From NCBI GenBank assembly GCA_024362935.1, contig JANCRA010000030.1, positions 9,840,096 through 9,904,095 on the forward strand: a stretch of DNA of 64,000 nucleotides, written 5' to 3'. This document shows, one piece after another, positions 27,001 through 39,000 of this stretch. The stretch comes from Setophaga petechia. Taxonomy: Eukaryota; Chordata; Aves; Passeriformes; Parulidae. Position 1 is the stretch's first letter. Each line of letters opens with the position of its first letter. Both the position numbers and the translations under genes were made by a program. The notes under the pieces are model-generated. The model saw only the letters and a list, made by a program, of their open reading frames with translations. It ran no database searches and had not been told where the DNA came from.

Positions 27001-30000
27001 GCAGCTGAAGGTCTGCAATGCTTGGCCTTCACTGAAGTGTGCAGCTGGCTCTTTGTTCCTGTAGAGGCTTGAAGAAGACTCCAGTATTGCAGGGAGCCAG
27101 GGCCACGCTGCCCTCGGTGGAGCTGCTTTGTGCTGCCCATTGTTCTGAGAGCTCGGGGGCACCAGAGCTCCCTGCAACGGGGCCCGGCCGTGCTCGGCTG
27201 AGCAGGGAGCCTCTGCCACCCACTGCACAGTGCAGGGCATTGAGTGTTCCTATGATGTGTGAAATAGAGTATATTATTCTACCTGATCACAGAAGGAACG
27301 TGGATACTTCAATGATGCTCTGGCCATCTTTTAAAAAAGGAAAGCAGATTTCCTTATTCTTGTTAGTAGACAATGCAATAACGAATGTTTACGAGGGGGG
27401 TGTTTAATGGCCTTTTGTTTCTTAAGGCAAAATATTTGAGACATTTGTTGTTTTGAGGCATTAAATATGTTTTGCAAGGTAATTAAGGAGATGAATGCTA
27501 ATCATAATTGTGTCCATTCAAAAATGTCAAACCTATTTAAGCGTATTTTTCATAATAGTTGTTAATTAGCGAACTGCATCGAAGTTTCCACACAGAGAGG
27601 AGGAGTTAAAAGCTAATCAGAAGAAAAGTCATGCAGCTGCAGATCTGGAAGACGTGAGCAACCTGCAGCTGACTAACACAATTCCAGGAACGAGTCAAAT
27701 ATGTTGCTTTTTCACTGATCTTTTATTTATTTCCTCCCACAGTATTTTAAAAAGCAGAAACGGTTAATCCCGGAAAGGACGGTGTGGAAATATTTTGTGC
27801 AGTTATGCAGTGCAGTGGAACACATGCACTCCCGCAGGGTGATGCACAGAGGTAACATTAATTCAGTCTCTTTTCACTGAATAATAATATAATGTTCCAA
27901 TTAGTAAGCGCCTACATTCAAAAACAATTATGCTGATGTTCAGCCAATGCATGTTTAGAGAGGCTGGAGCCTGCGAGATGGATTTCTCCTTCTGTCTCTG
28001 CCTCATCGTTAAAGCATTCAGGCCGAAGTGAGGGTGGTATTAGGAAGATGAGCTGCTTTGTATTCCAGACACTGATATTAAGTAGAAGTGTCAAACTTGC
28101 CATTAGAAAAGTGTCAGAAATAAAATGCTGAGACTCCTGGATACAGTGAACTCTAAGAAATAGTCTTCATTATATTAGCTGTGACCTTAGAGAGTTGAGA
28201 AGAGTTTTCCTGTCTTGCGGGCTTTTCTGAAATATTAATACAAATATGTCCCACACTCTCATAACCTGTTCTCTATTTTCATTAATTATTTTTGAGTCTC
28301 TTGTCTCAGAACATCTTTTAACTTTGAGCTCTAGCCAAAAATTATACTATTGCTTTCAGTTTTCAGTGTCAGTCGGGTGCTTTGGTAAGGACTGGACTCA
28401 GGAAGTGCAAATTTCCCAAAAGGTACCAGCACCCATCTTGGCTGCTTGTTATTTCCTTCTCCTTTGAAGGAGGAATCCTTCACTATATTTTTCAGCAATG
28501 TGATACCATTTTTGCTCCTTTACACATCCCCTGATGCAGTGTATCACTTGTACCTGAATTAGGTCTGTAATGGCTGAAATGGGGAGCTCCTCACATTGAG
28601 TCTGCTCTAACATGAGGAAAGAGCCTCTCACTCAGTTCTGACTTGACTGCTTGGGAAACTGGGGTTGTAGTGATATCTGCCCTCTATGAACCAGCTGGGC
28701 TGTGTAGAGCCCAGAATTTATGTATATGTGGAACAGTAATTACCCTTTTCATGAGGGGATGGTGGTGGGCAGTGCAGTTTCCTGTGCAAAGTGATCATTC
28801 CCGAAGAGAACTGGGCTCATGTCTTTGATTTCCAGCAGTTAAAGAGGTTGCCTTTGTTCTCTTGAGCTGTTTCCTACATTTTCCCTCATTGGTATTTCTT
28901 GTGTGCTGGGAAGTACACTCTGATTTTTGTGTCTGTGCAGAGCTGGAAGCCTTGGAAGGCTGAGCCTATCAAAGCTCTAAAGAAGCAGGTTCTGCTCGAG
29001 CCCCTTTGTACCGCGAGCGCTCCAGGCGATGCTTCTATTGCAGCATTAGAACCAAATAACCTTTTGTGGCTTTGACCTTTTACCTTTTTCTTCTTGCAGA
29101 CATAAAACCAGCCAACGTGTTTATAACAGCCACAGGGGTGGTGAAGCTGGGAGATCTTGGATTAGGCCGGTTTTTTAGTTCTAAAACCACTGCAGCACAT
29201 TCCTTAGGTAAGCTGGTACTCGTTAAGCCGGGCCTGGCGTGCGCTCAGCTCTGATGTTCCAGTGCAGGGTGTCCATCCCCCCGTGGTGACACGAGTGGGA
29301 GTCAGGCCATGGGGACTGCATTTCAAATGCTCTTTGCAGACATGAATAGCTATCTTCTGTTTAAAAACCTGGTGTTTTTTTCTGGAAGGCCTGGCCTGGT
29401 GTGTGTTTTACAGGACACATGGCAAATTCAGATTTTCTACTCTAAGCAGCACTTTGGCTGCACGGTGCTTGCTGGAATTCAGTGTTCCCCCCAAATACCT
29501 TTTACCTTTTTACCTTTGGCCAGGGCTCTGCCCTGACAGAGGCTGGGACTGCCTGAGGTGGGTGAGCCCTCATGGCTCATCTGTCCCAAAAAGGGACTTC
29601 ACTTGAAATCTGGCCTATGCTTTAAACATCCAGCTGTTCTTCATACCTTCCACATATCTCAAGGTTGTCTTCCTCATTTTTAGTTTTAACATTAATTCTA
29701 GTGCTATAGAAAATTGCATAGTTATGCAGTTCATTCTTCAAGTCTTACAGTATAAAGTATTTCATAATTGTGTCTGTAACCTCTTGAGAGGTGGCTGATT
29801 TTCAATTTTTATTAAGGGATCTGAATTTTTTGAGTCCCAAAGGTGCTTCTGTATTACAGCAGTGAAGGAACTTTGGCTTTTGGTGCAATATTTAAGCTCT
29901 TTTAAACTAATGTCTCTCAGTTGACTTTGGAACACATAATATTTGTTTCACATTTTTGTTTGTGCAATTTCCTCTGCTGAGTGTGTCTTGCTGAATCCTT

Positions 30001-33000
30001 TCTTGGATGTGAACAAATTTCATTGCTAATCCTGGCCAGCAGCACTGAGCTTCTCAGTGCACAAGGAAGGAAAATACCTGCCTTGTTTTGTGTGTGCTTA
30101 AAAAATAGGAGGCATCTCTCTAGTTTACTTTCATAAAATAGGAGATTTCAGATTTCCCTTTGTATCAAAAGCCGTCCTAGGATATATCCCCACCATACTC
30201 AATAGATGAAAATAAATCCTCTTCACAGGAAGTTACAATCACATCATCTGAACAGGCCAAAATATGATCATGTCTAATTATATGATCTTATCCAGTTTGA
30301 CTGCTGCACTTATTATATTAATAAGAATAAATTGGGGCTTGGAAACTGGCTGCACATGTAAGCCAAGCTTGTGACCTTTACCAGGGCTGCTCCCTCTTAA
30401 TTGAGAAAGCTGGAATAGGAAGAGCTCAGCCCCTGGTGCACAAACCCTGCCCTTCCTCACATCACCAGTGTCCTGCAAACAGGTGAGAGGTGCAGGACAG
30501 GGGGAGCAGTGAGTGAGACTGGAGGTGTTGTGGGAGAGATGGACACATCACCATTTCCAGTGGTTCTTGGATCCAAGTGAAAAGGAGCATTTTAACAATC
30601 AGAAAATGCGCAGACGTGAAGCTTCTTTCTATTTTTTTGATAATTTTCCAGAGCTAGAGGTTTTGTAGCAGCAGGAAATCGGCTGTGTTGGGTTTGGTTT
30701 AATGAAGACGTTTGCTGAAGGAGCTGTGAGGGACGGACACCCCAGCCCAGGGCAGGGCACCGGGCGCGAGCGGGGCCCGGGCACTTCCCCTGCTGCGTTG
30801 CCCTGGCAACCGCCCCGAGCCATCATTTCTCTGGCTGCTGACCCATGAATTGAACGTGCGGCTTATGCAAATATATTCATCTCATTTCTCCCTTTGCTTG
30901 TATTTGCTAGCAGCAGACTGGCATGAAAGGGCATCAGGCAGCCCCGACCCGGCTGACAGGTGTAGCAGGGGCTCGGCAGCGCCCGCCGCCGCGGCGGGAA
31001 CGGAGCCGTAATTAGAGCAAGGAACAGAATGAACGTCAGATGAATTACCAGGCAGCAGATCATATTTGTCAGGGAGGATTGCATACATAAAAATTAAGTG
31101 ACAGTACATGCCGAGGTAATGAAAGAAAAATGAAAGATTTGCCTGTACACAGCTCGTGAGATGCCGGCAAGCTCTGAGCGCCGGGGGAGCCGGGAGCGGC
31201 GCCGGGGCAGAGGGACCCCGTGGGGCAGGGACAGCCCTGGCCCCTGGGAAACCTCCATGGCCACACCTGCCACAGGGCAGCAGGGCACCTCCAGCTCGCC
31301 CAGTGTGGGGACAGGCAGCAGGAACCAGCTGGGGCTGCGGGGGCTCACAGGGTGACACCTCAACTGCCACTTCTCCCTGAAGAGGAGACAGGAGATGCTT
31401 CTCCACAGGGAAGAGCTCTTCCTGTATGAGCCTTACAGCAAATTCATGTTTGCAAGGTACTGGGTGTAGCTGAGGTGAATTTTACTACTTGCCACAACAT
31501 GGTGGTTCACCTTCCTTCCCTAATTTTAGACTTGGCAAACTTGACATTAATCTTGATAGATCTTGTTTTAATAGGAGCTATAATAAATACAGAGAATTTC
31601 CATTAATAATACAATGGATAACTTTTTTGAGAACTGGTATAATGTCCATTTTTAGCCAAATAAACTTGGCATTATCCAGAACTTCTGACTGGCTTTACAT
31701 TTTGAAGAAACAAGAGGAATAAGAAAAACGTCCAACCAAACCCCAAAAGAAACCAATTTTACACAGAATAGTCTTGTTTTGGAGCAGATGATTTATTATT
31801 TATTCTTGGACAAGAATATACTTGGAGCAGATTTTCCTTCTGGGAGATTCACATAAGTCAAATCTTCCCAGTTTAGAACATGCCAATAGCCCTGGATTGG
31901 GGTACATGGGCTGTTACACGTTCCTTCTGGTTCCTGCTTGGATGTCAGGGTGAGCAGGGAGGAACTGAAGAGCTCTTCAATAAATGGACCATTTGTCTGC
32001 CTTCTTTTCTTTCTTTTGCTTGCCAAGCCAGTTTGCCATCTGAAGCAAAATCCCAGGGCTTGGAGGGGCTGGTAATCAGGACTTGGTAAGAAAAAAATGG
32101 ACACGAGAAATCCACTGAAAACGTCCCCAGCCAAGTGTGTTTGGAGTTCTTGGTTTGCCTCTAGTTCAGTATTCGTGGAAGAAAAGGGAGCTGCAGAACT
32201 GCTGCAGGTAGATTGTACTATTTACATGTGAAGAACAGCCAGCCAACCAAAAAACCCAACCCAGCCACAGAACTATAAGGAGTTTGGTAGGGTTGTGTGA
32301 TTCAATGATATGAATGAAATGAAAAAACAAAAATCAAGAGCTTAGGACAACAGGTCTTGTAACAACAGCTGCAATATTATGCACAAAATATTTGTTTTTC
32401 TTGAAGAGTGAGTAGATTTAATCTAGGGATGAGTTTCTGAGGAAGCTTCGCTCATGGCTGAGCCGTGTTTGCAGATGCGAGAGGAATGGAATTTTAATTT
32501 CATTTTTGGAATAACTTTGCCACCTTTGCCTTTGTGTTTTCCTTGTGAAAGAAGAGACTCTGCTCCTAATCTTAACTGGGAATAATTAGCATTTCCTTAC
32601 CTTGGATGTTGCAGCTGTCCCAGGGCTGTTGTAGCTGCCCATGGGCAGTGCTGGCAGATGTGCAGGAATGCTCTGGCATCTCTGAAGTGCTGATGTTCCA
32701 GTGAAGGGCTCCAGCTTCCAGAAACAGAGCAGGAAGCTCCTTCTTTTACCATAATCTTCCCTGTGGTTTTGTGACCTTTATAACTTCAAATGCATTACTC
32801 TACCACCTGGTGAGTAATGTTGAATCTGAGCAATATTTTGTATTTTCAGCAGGGCAAACGCTGAAGAAAGTTTCTGATGAACAGTCTCCGATTAGACTGT
32901 TGTTGTCAAATTGACTAATGGGATGCAAGGGCGAGCCCGGGCTGATTGCACTGGAGGCCTTGTGCAGCCTCCTGGAGGATGCTCATTACAGGAGATTCCC

Positions 33001-36000
33001 ACGTAATGTTGGACAGGCCAGAAAGAGAATTGGCCTTGTCAGTCTTTTATCATGACAGTTATTTAAAAATTAATGCATCAGTTTGGAAACGCAGAGCCCT
33101 GCTTGTTGGTACATTTGCTGACAAGACTCCAGTAATGATAGGTAAATGTGCAAGGTGGGCTGCACAGAATGAGCTCAGGCGTGGATGCTCCCGGGGCCAT
33201 TAACGGGCTGGAGCAGCCCCGTGCCCCTGCAGCAGGGCTGGTGAGGCACTGAGCCGTGCCACAGCCCTGTCACAGCTGTGCCACAGCCCTGTCACTGCCC
33301 TGTCACCGCTGGCACAGCCGTGCCATGGCCCTGTCACTGCCCTGTCACCGCTGGCACAGCCGTGCCACAGCCCTGTCACTGCCCTGTCACAGCCGTGCCA
33401 CTGCCCTGTCACTGCCCTGTCACTGCCCTGTCACTGCCCTGTCACTGCCCTGTCACAGCCGTGCCACTGCCCTGTCACTGCCGTGCCACAGCCCTGTCAC
33501 TGCCCTGTCACTGCCCTGTCACTGCCCTGTCACTGCCCTGTCACTGCCCTGTCACAGCCATGCCACAGCCGTGCCACAGCCGTGCCACAGCCCTGTCACT
33601 GCCCTGTCACTGCCGTGCCACAGCCCTGTCACCGCTGGCACAGCCAGGGAGGTGTGATCGGAGCTGACAGTGGGGCCCAGCAGAGCTCTGCCCTGGCAGC
33701 GGGGCCTGGCGCTGGAGCCCCCACGCTGTTCTTGGTGCCCATGCAGTGACCTGGAATAGCAGAGTGCCAGAGCTGGCACTGGCACTGCCTAGCCTGGGTG
33801 TGAGTGGGGCTGCTGCTGTGCCCCTCCTGCCCGCCCTGTGCCCCTCAGCTCCCGCAGCTCCTGGCACAGCTGGCAGAGCAGCAGCGAGGAGGAGCTGCAG
33901 CTGGGGCAGTGTCTTCTGCTGTTGCTCAGTGGGGACTTCCAGAAGTGTCTTCCACAAGTTCCTGCAGTGAATCACCATTTCTTCTGCAGCTGCATATTTT
34001 TAAGCAGGAAAATGAATCAGTGCTGTCCCAGCCAAGTCAGCTCTTGTGCAGAAACCTGGCAGATGTGTGGGGGTGACTTGGAGAGCTGTACTGCCCCTGG
34101 TGTGGAAGAGCCATGGACGGCCTCTGAAGGAATCCTGGCTGCTCCTGGTGTCCCAGGCAGTTCCTCTGTGCAGCCCAGTGAAAATCCTGAACCACTGCCA
34201 GGGCTCCTCCTTGCACAGGGCCCTTTCACAGGCAACCAAACCCAGCCGTGCCTGGGGCTGTGCCAGCCTGACCTGCACCTCTGAGCCTGCCAACAAAGTC
34301 ATCTCCCTGTGTCGTAGTTTTAGAGAATTTGCAAAAATATAACTTCTCATTAGGATACTCTTCACATTGAAAGGGAAGTAATTTCTGAAGTGAAAGACCT
34401 GGCAGCATGAGCTGAGTTCATCACACAGGGCAGCTGATTGCTGAAGATCTTGAGGGTCCAGATCAATCACCTTCTGTGTGCTGGTGCCAGGGCCTGGTTG
34501 TGCCTCTCCAGGTTGTTCTTTGTGCCCCAGAACTCGTTTGTTCCCCACAGTGTGCAGATCCTCCGTGGGAATGCTGGGGAAGGTGGTGGCTGTTCTTCCA
34601 CCTCCAGCACCATCCTTCAGCTTATTAGTCCTGCAGCTGTCTCCAGGCAGCATTTCAAACAGAGAAATTGTAAACTGAATATTACAGGCAAATTAAGCAT
34701 TTGCCATCTTGTGAGAAAAGGTCTTTAATTAGAAGAAGGATACACTGGAATGCCAAAAGGAAAAAAAAAATTGACAGGGGACGGACAAGCAAGGGGAAGC
34801 AGGAGAAAAGAGCATATACAGTCCTTGGATGTTTTAATAAATGATGTATCTGAGGATCATTTGATGTAGTTGAGACTGCCAGGATGTCTTGTATTTTCAG
34901 TACCACAACTGAAACTTATTTAGGATTTTAAAAAGAACCTTTTTGAGGTAAGGAATTTATTAATAATTTCCTGTAACTTCTGTCCAAAGTACTGAGTAAA
35001 TTTCTTTTGATAAAATACAGACTTGTGGAAGTACATAGAAATCCCCCAGCTTCTGACATAGCTGCAAGCTGGAGCAGGGTTTTAAAGCTTGGAATTATCT
35101 TAGTTTTTTTCAGACAGGTTTTGCATTCCTGGCTGATGCTGGCCCTAGTGTCCCCTGCAGTGCTGGTGGCCTGTCAGAGGTGCCCCTGTGACACTCTGTG
35201 CCCTGCCAGGCGAGCCCCCAGTGATGGGCTGGCTCTGGGGTCACAGCCATGGCACCCAGTGCAGCCTGGTGAACCAAGGGCATGGTCCCTTCCAGGGGCT
35301 CTGTCCATCCAAGACACTCTGAAAGTTCTTGGGAGCCTGGAAGGGAAACAAAACATTTCCCAAATGTCAGAAATGCAGAAAATATTTTCAACCACGTTCA
35401 CCATTCTCTGCTCTGTTTATGATGATATTTGGTTCTAATCAGCTCTTTGTGCTACAGCTGACCCCAGAGAGAATCTGTGTGTGTGTGACCCAGGCTGCAC
35501 AGTCCCTGGTAGGGCACTAACCCTGCTTGGTTTGTTTTTGCAGTGGGCACTCCCTACTACATGTCCCCAGAGCGGATACACGAGAACGGCTACAACTTCA
35601 AATCTGATATCTGGTCTTTGGGCTGTTTGTTGTATGAGGCAAGTATCTGCTCACCTTTTTCTCTCCTGGGCTTGCCATAAGCACGCAGTTAGGGACAGGG
35701 ATTGAGTAGGTCAGGCTGCCTGTGCTCAGCTTGTGAGAACCCTTGGGAGCAGCGTTTGGTGTTCACTGTGCCCCTCCTGAGCAGGGAGCAGGGGCTGTGC
35801 CACCCTGAGTGAGCTGGGCTCACAGGGGCTGTGCAGGATGGAGCCATGGCCAGCTCACTGCATCCCCCTTCCTGCAGGGAGCAGAGCTCTGCTAGGGCAG
35901 CACAGCCAGGGTTTTTCCTGACTGCATTTGTTTTGAAAATAGCAAATTCATTTGAATGCAAGGTACTGGTTTCTTAGATGGAATTCTGACCAATTGTGGT

Positions 36001-39000
36001 ATTTTAATCTTGGGAGCTTCCAGTAAGGAAAAACAAAGGTTTTATGTGATGTGAAGTCAGTGTCTCTGACTACTGTATTATGGCTGGAAGTTTTTCTAAT
36101 TGTACATTGTTTTACAGCTTGAGACACAGACTCAGAGCAGACACATTTGGATGAACTGCCCAGTGTGCAGCTTGTTCTTAAAAGCTGTTACATGTATTTT
36201 GGAAATAAGTGTTATGATTTTGTAACTGTGCTTTTGGTTTTATGATTTAATTTTTAGCAGGGATCAAAGGGTATCAAACAGTGTTGCACTTTATAATCTA
36301 ATTTAAATCTTTTTTTAGATGGATGCTCCTTCCAATTCAAGTGACAGTGCATGCCAGCATTCAGAAAGCTTTTATCCCCACCCAGAGAATTAAAATCCCT
36401 GGGATATACAGTCAGGAATATTGCTCACATCCTCTTTGGTTAACAAATTGTGGGAACTGATGACATTTTGCTTCTCAATACAACTTCTGGTAATCCCATG
36501 AAATTAGAGAATAAACAGAAATGTAATTGATTTTGTGAGCACTTCAGCTGGTTAATTAAACAAACACTGTAGGACACGATGGGGTAATCACACGTGGAAG
36601 GCTCAGAGCTGGGCTGTGGCCCTGGCCTGGGCTGTTGGGAGCACTCAGGGCTGTGCCCAGTGCCCAGTGCCAGCTGCTGCTGCAGTGCCAGGGTGCTCTG
36701 AGTCCCTGCAGGCTGAGCTCCTGGAGCTGGGATTCCAGATTTATGCAGAGAGAAATATTTAGCGTTGTGCTGAGATGTGTTTTTGTTGCAGGCAATATGG
36801 TCCCCTTATGGCACAGGAGTCTTGGTACTCCTTGGATTTCAAGAAGCTGAATTAATTGCACACTAAACATAATTCTCTGGTAGGAGTAGCAGTACCACAG
36901 TAACACCTGAGCAATTTGGCACGTGAAGCCTTTCTAAATTTCCTTCCTGCGTAGGTAAACCTTAACTTAGGGACAGGAGCTGTGAGATCCTGCAGATTCC
37001 AGGCAGGACTGGACAGGTACCAATTTTATGCTTAGTAGTTAAACAACTACTTGACTTCTTAAACTTTCTAGAATTTTGAAAATGAAGCATCAGATCTGCG
37101 TGTCTTTGAAGGAATTATTTTATCTGCTTTTATGTCTTGTAAGGAGAATGTTTTTCTATTTGGCTTAGAAGTGAGGGAGGGATGCTTGTTTGGGTATGAG
37201 TCACTTCTGATATTTCTCCAGATAGATTGTGTAGATAAGCTGCAGAGAGATTTAATGTACAAATTGCCTTCAGAGACATGTGTGTCCACTGGAATCCACT
37301 TAGGGAACATTGAGGGCTTTGGGACATGATGCCACATAGCACCACTTAACTTTGACATTGATAATAATAGTGATTTTTATTAAATCTTATCAATATAGTA
37401 GTAACTGTCTTCATCCCTCACTTCCTGTAGATATCTGTCAGCAAGATAACTTGAAGGGGATAAAAATAAGTTGTTAATTCCCAGAATGTAGCTACAAGCA
37501 ATGACTTCAGCAGTTCTGGCAAGATGATCAATTTAAGCACTAACAGGGATTCCCATCTCTGGATGTTTGAACCAGTCCTGCTGCATGGTGGGCGTTTGCC
37601 ATGGAGATCTGCCTGGCCTGGGGTAATTGCTCTAATCAAAATGTCAGGAGCAAACCCCAGTGTAGCATCACAAACTGCAGTTAGTGAGGTACTCCAGGGC
37701 CTGTGCTCATGGCCCTGCAGCCCTGGCTGCTGTAGTCACAACTGGGTGCTCTCTCTTTCCACTTTAATTCCCTGCATTTACCATCCCAAACCCCACAGTG
37801 TGTCCTTTTCATTCCTTTCCTTTTGCACATGAGCACTTAACTAAACCTGGAATGAAAAGTTAATGGGAATTGGAAAGCCCCTCTCAACCCCGCTGGCATT
37901 ATTGATGTGTGTATTGAGATCCTGGAGACCCCGTTTAACCCTTGCTTGCTCTCTGTGTTTTCCCTAATGCCCCCATTAGTGCTCTCCCTGGAACAGCCTG
38001 TGCTGGGCTCTCCAGTTTGTTTTAGCTGATTGAGAGCAGCTTGCTCTCAGTCCTGCTTGGGGAGCAGAGTCTCTAATTGGACTGTGTAATTTTTCTCCTA
38101 CTGAGTGTCCTACTACTGTCATGACAGTAATGAAGGAACAGTTACACTTCACCTTTTGCCTTCAAAAATCTTCCAAACGCTCTTGCCCAGTGCTGGGGTT
38201 CTTTGGATCCTGTCAGGAGACTCTTCACCCTCAGGTCTGTGGGTTTGTGAGGAGCAGCTTAGTGGTGAGGAGTGAGGAAGAAACACAATGCATCAATCTT
38301 GGTTCCTCACTGTGGGCTAAGAGATTGGAGGATTTGGTCTTGGCTCTCTCCAATCCTGCTGGGAGCTCACTGTGGGTCAGAAAGAGCCAGAGTTCTCCAG
38401 ACACTTCCACTGCACAGGTAAGGAGCAGCAGACCATTAATCATCAAACACCCCCTTAATGTGCAGTGGGAAGCATCAACTTCAGCTGGCCTGGGATGAGC
38501 TGAGAGGAAAAGGAGCAGATAGATGAACATTTTCAGTAGTTTTGTTCTCATATCTGCCTGGGATACTCTTTTCTAAATAGCAGATTTCTGGCAGGAGATA
38601 CATTTGTTTTGAGGTTGTTTAGGGGTTTTTTAAAAGATTAAGTACCTTGCTCATGCTTACAAGATTCTTCATAAGCAGCTAAATGTTCAAAGATAAAGAG
38701 AGATGATTGTATCTGTGAGGGTTTCAGAGTTGTCTTAGAGCCAGCTGAGTTCTCTCTGATGGGCTGGTGGTCTGAGCATCTTTTTCTTGGGGTTTTTTGT
38801 TGGGAGCTCTGGCAGAGCCTGGCACCAGCCCTGCAGGGCTGCAGAGCTGTTGGGGTCTCGGAGCAGCCTGGGCTGGGGAGCAGCAGCATCCCTTGCTCTG
38901 CTCACTGGCAGAGAACAGAATTGGCTCTTGCAAACTGGCAGCACCAAGGGCTCTCAAATCCTTTGTGTTTCTGAAACATTTTCTGGTTTTTTCTCTCCAG

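Larger units (their letters stand above)
29208..35543 (+). other. NEK6 intron 6, 6.3 kb
   Basis: Holds two candidate enhancer blocks (30730-31170, 32850-33150) and the 11-bp minisatellite at 33247-33643. The remainder is unique non-coding sequence. Confidence 0.8.

Noticed and set aside
33256..33667. Overlapping His/Cys/Pro/Leu-repeat proteins in the plus strand
   Set aside because: Several frames stay open at once over the 11-bp minisatellite, as expected of composition and not coding.
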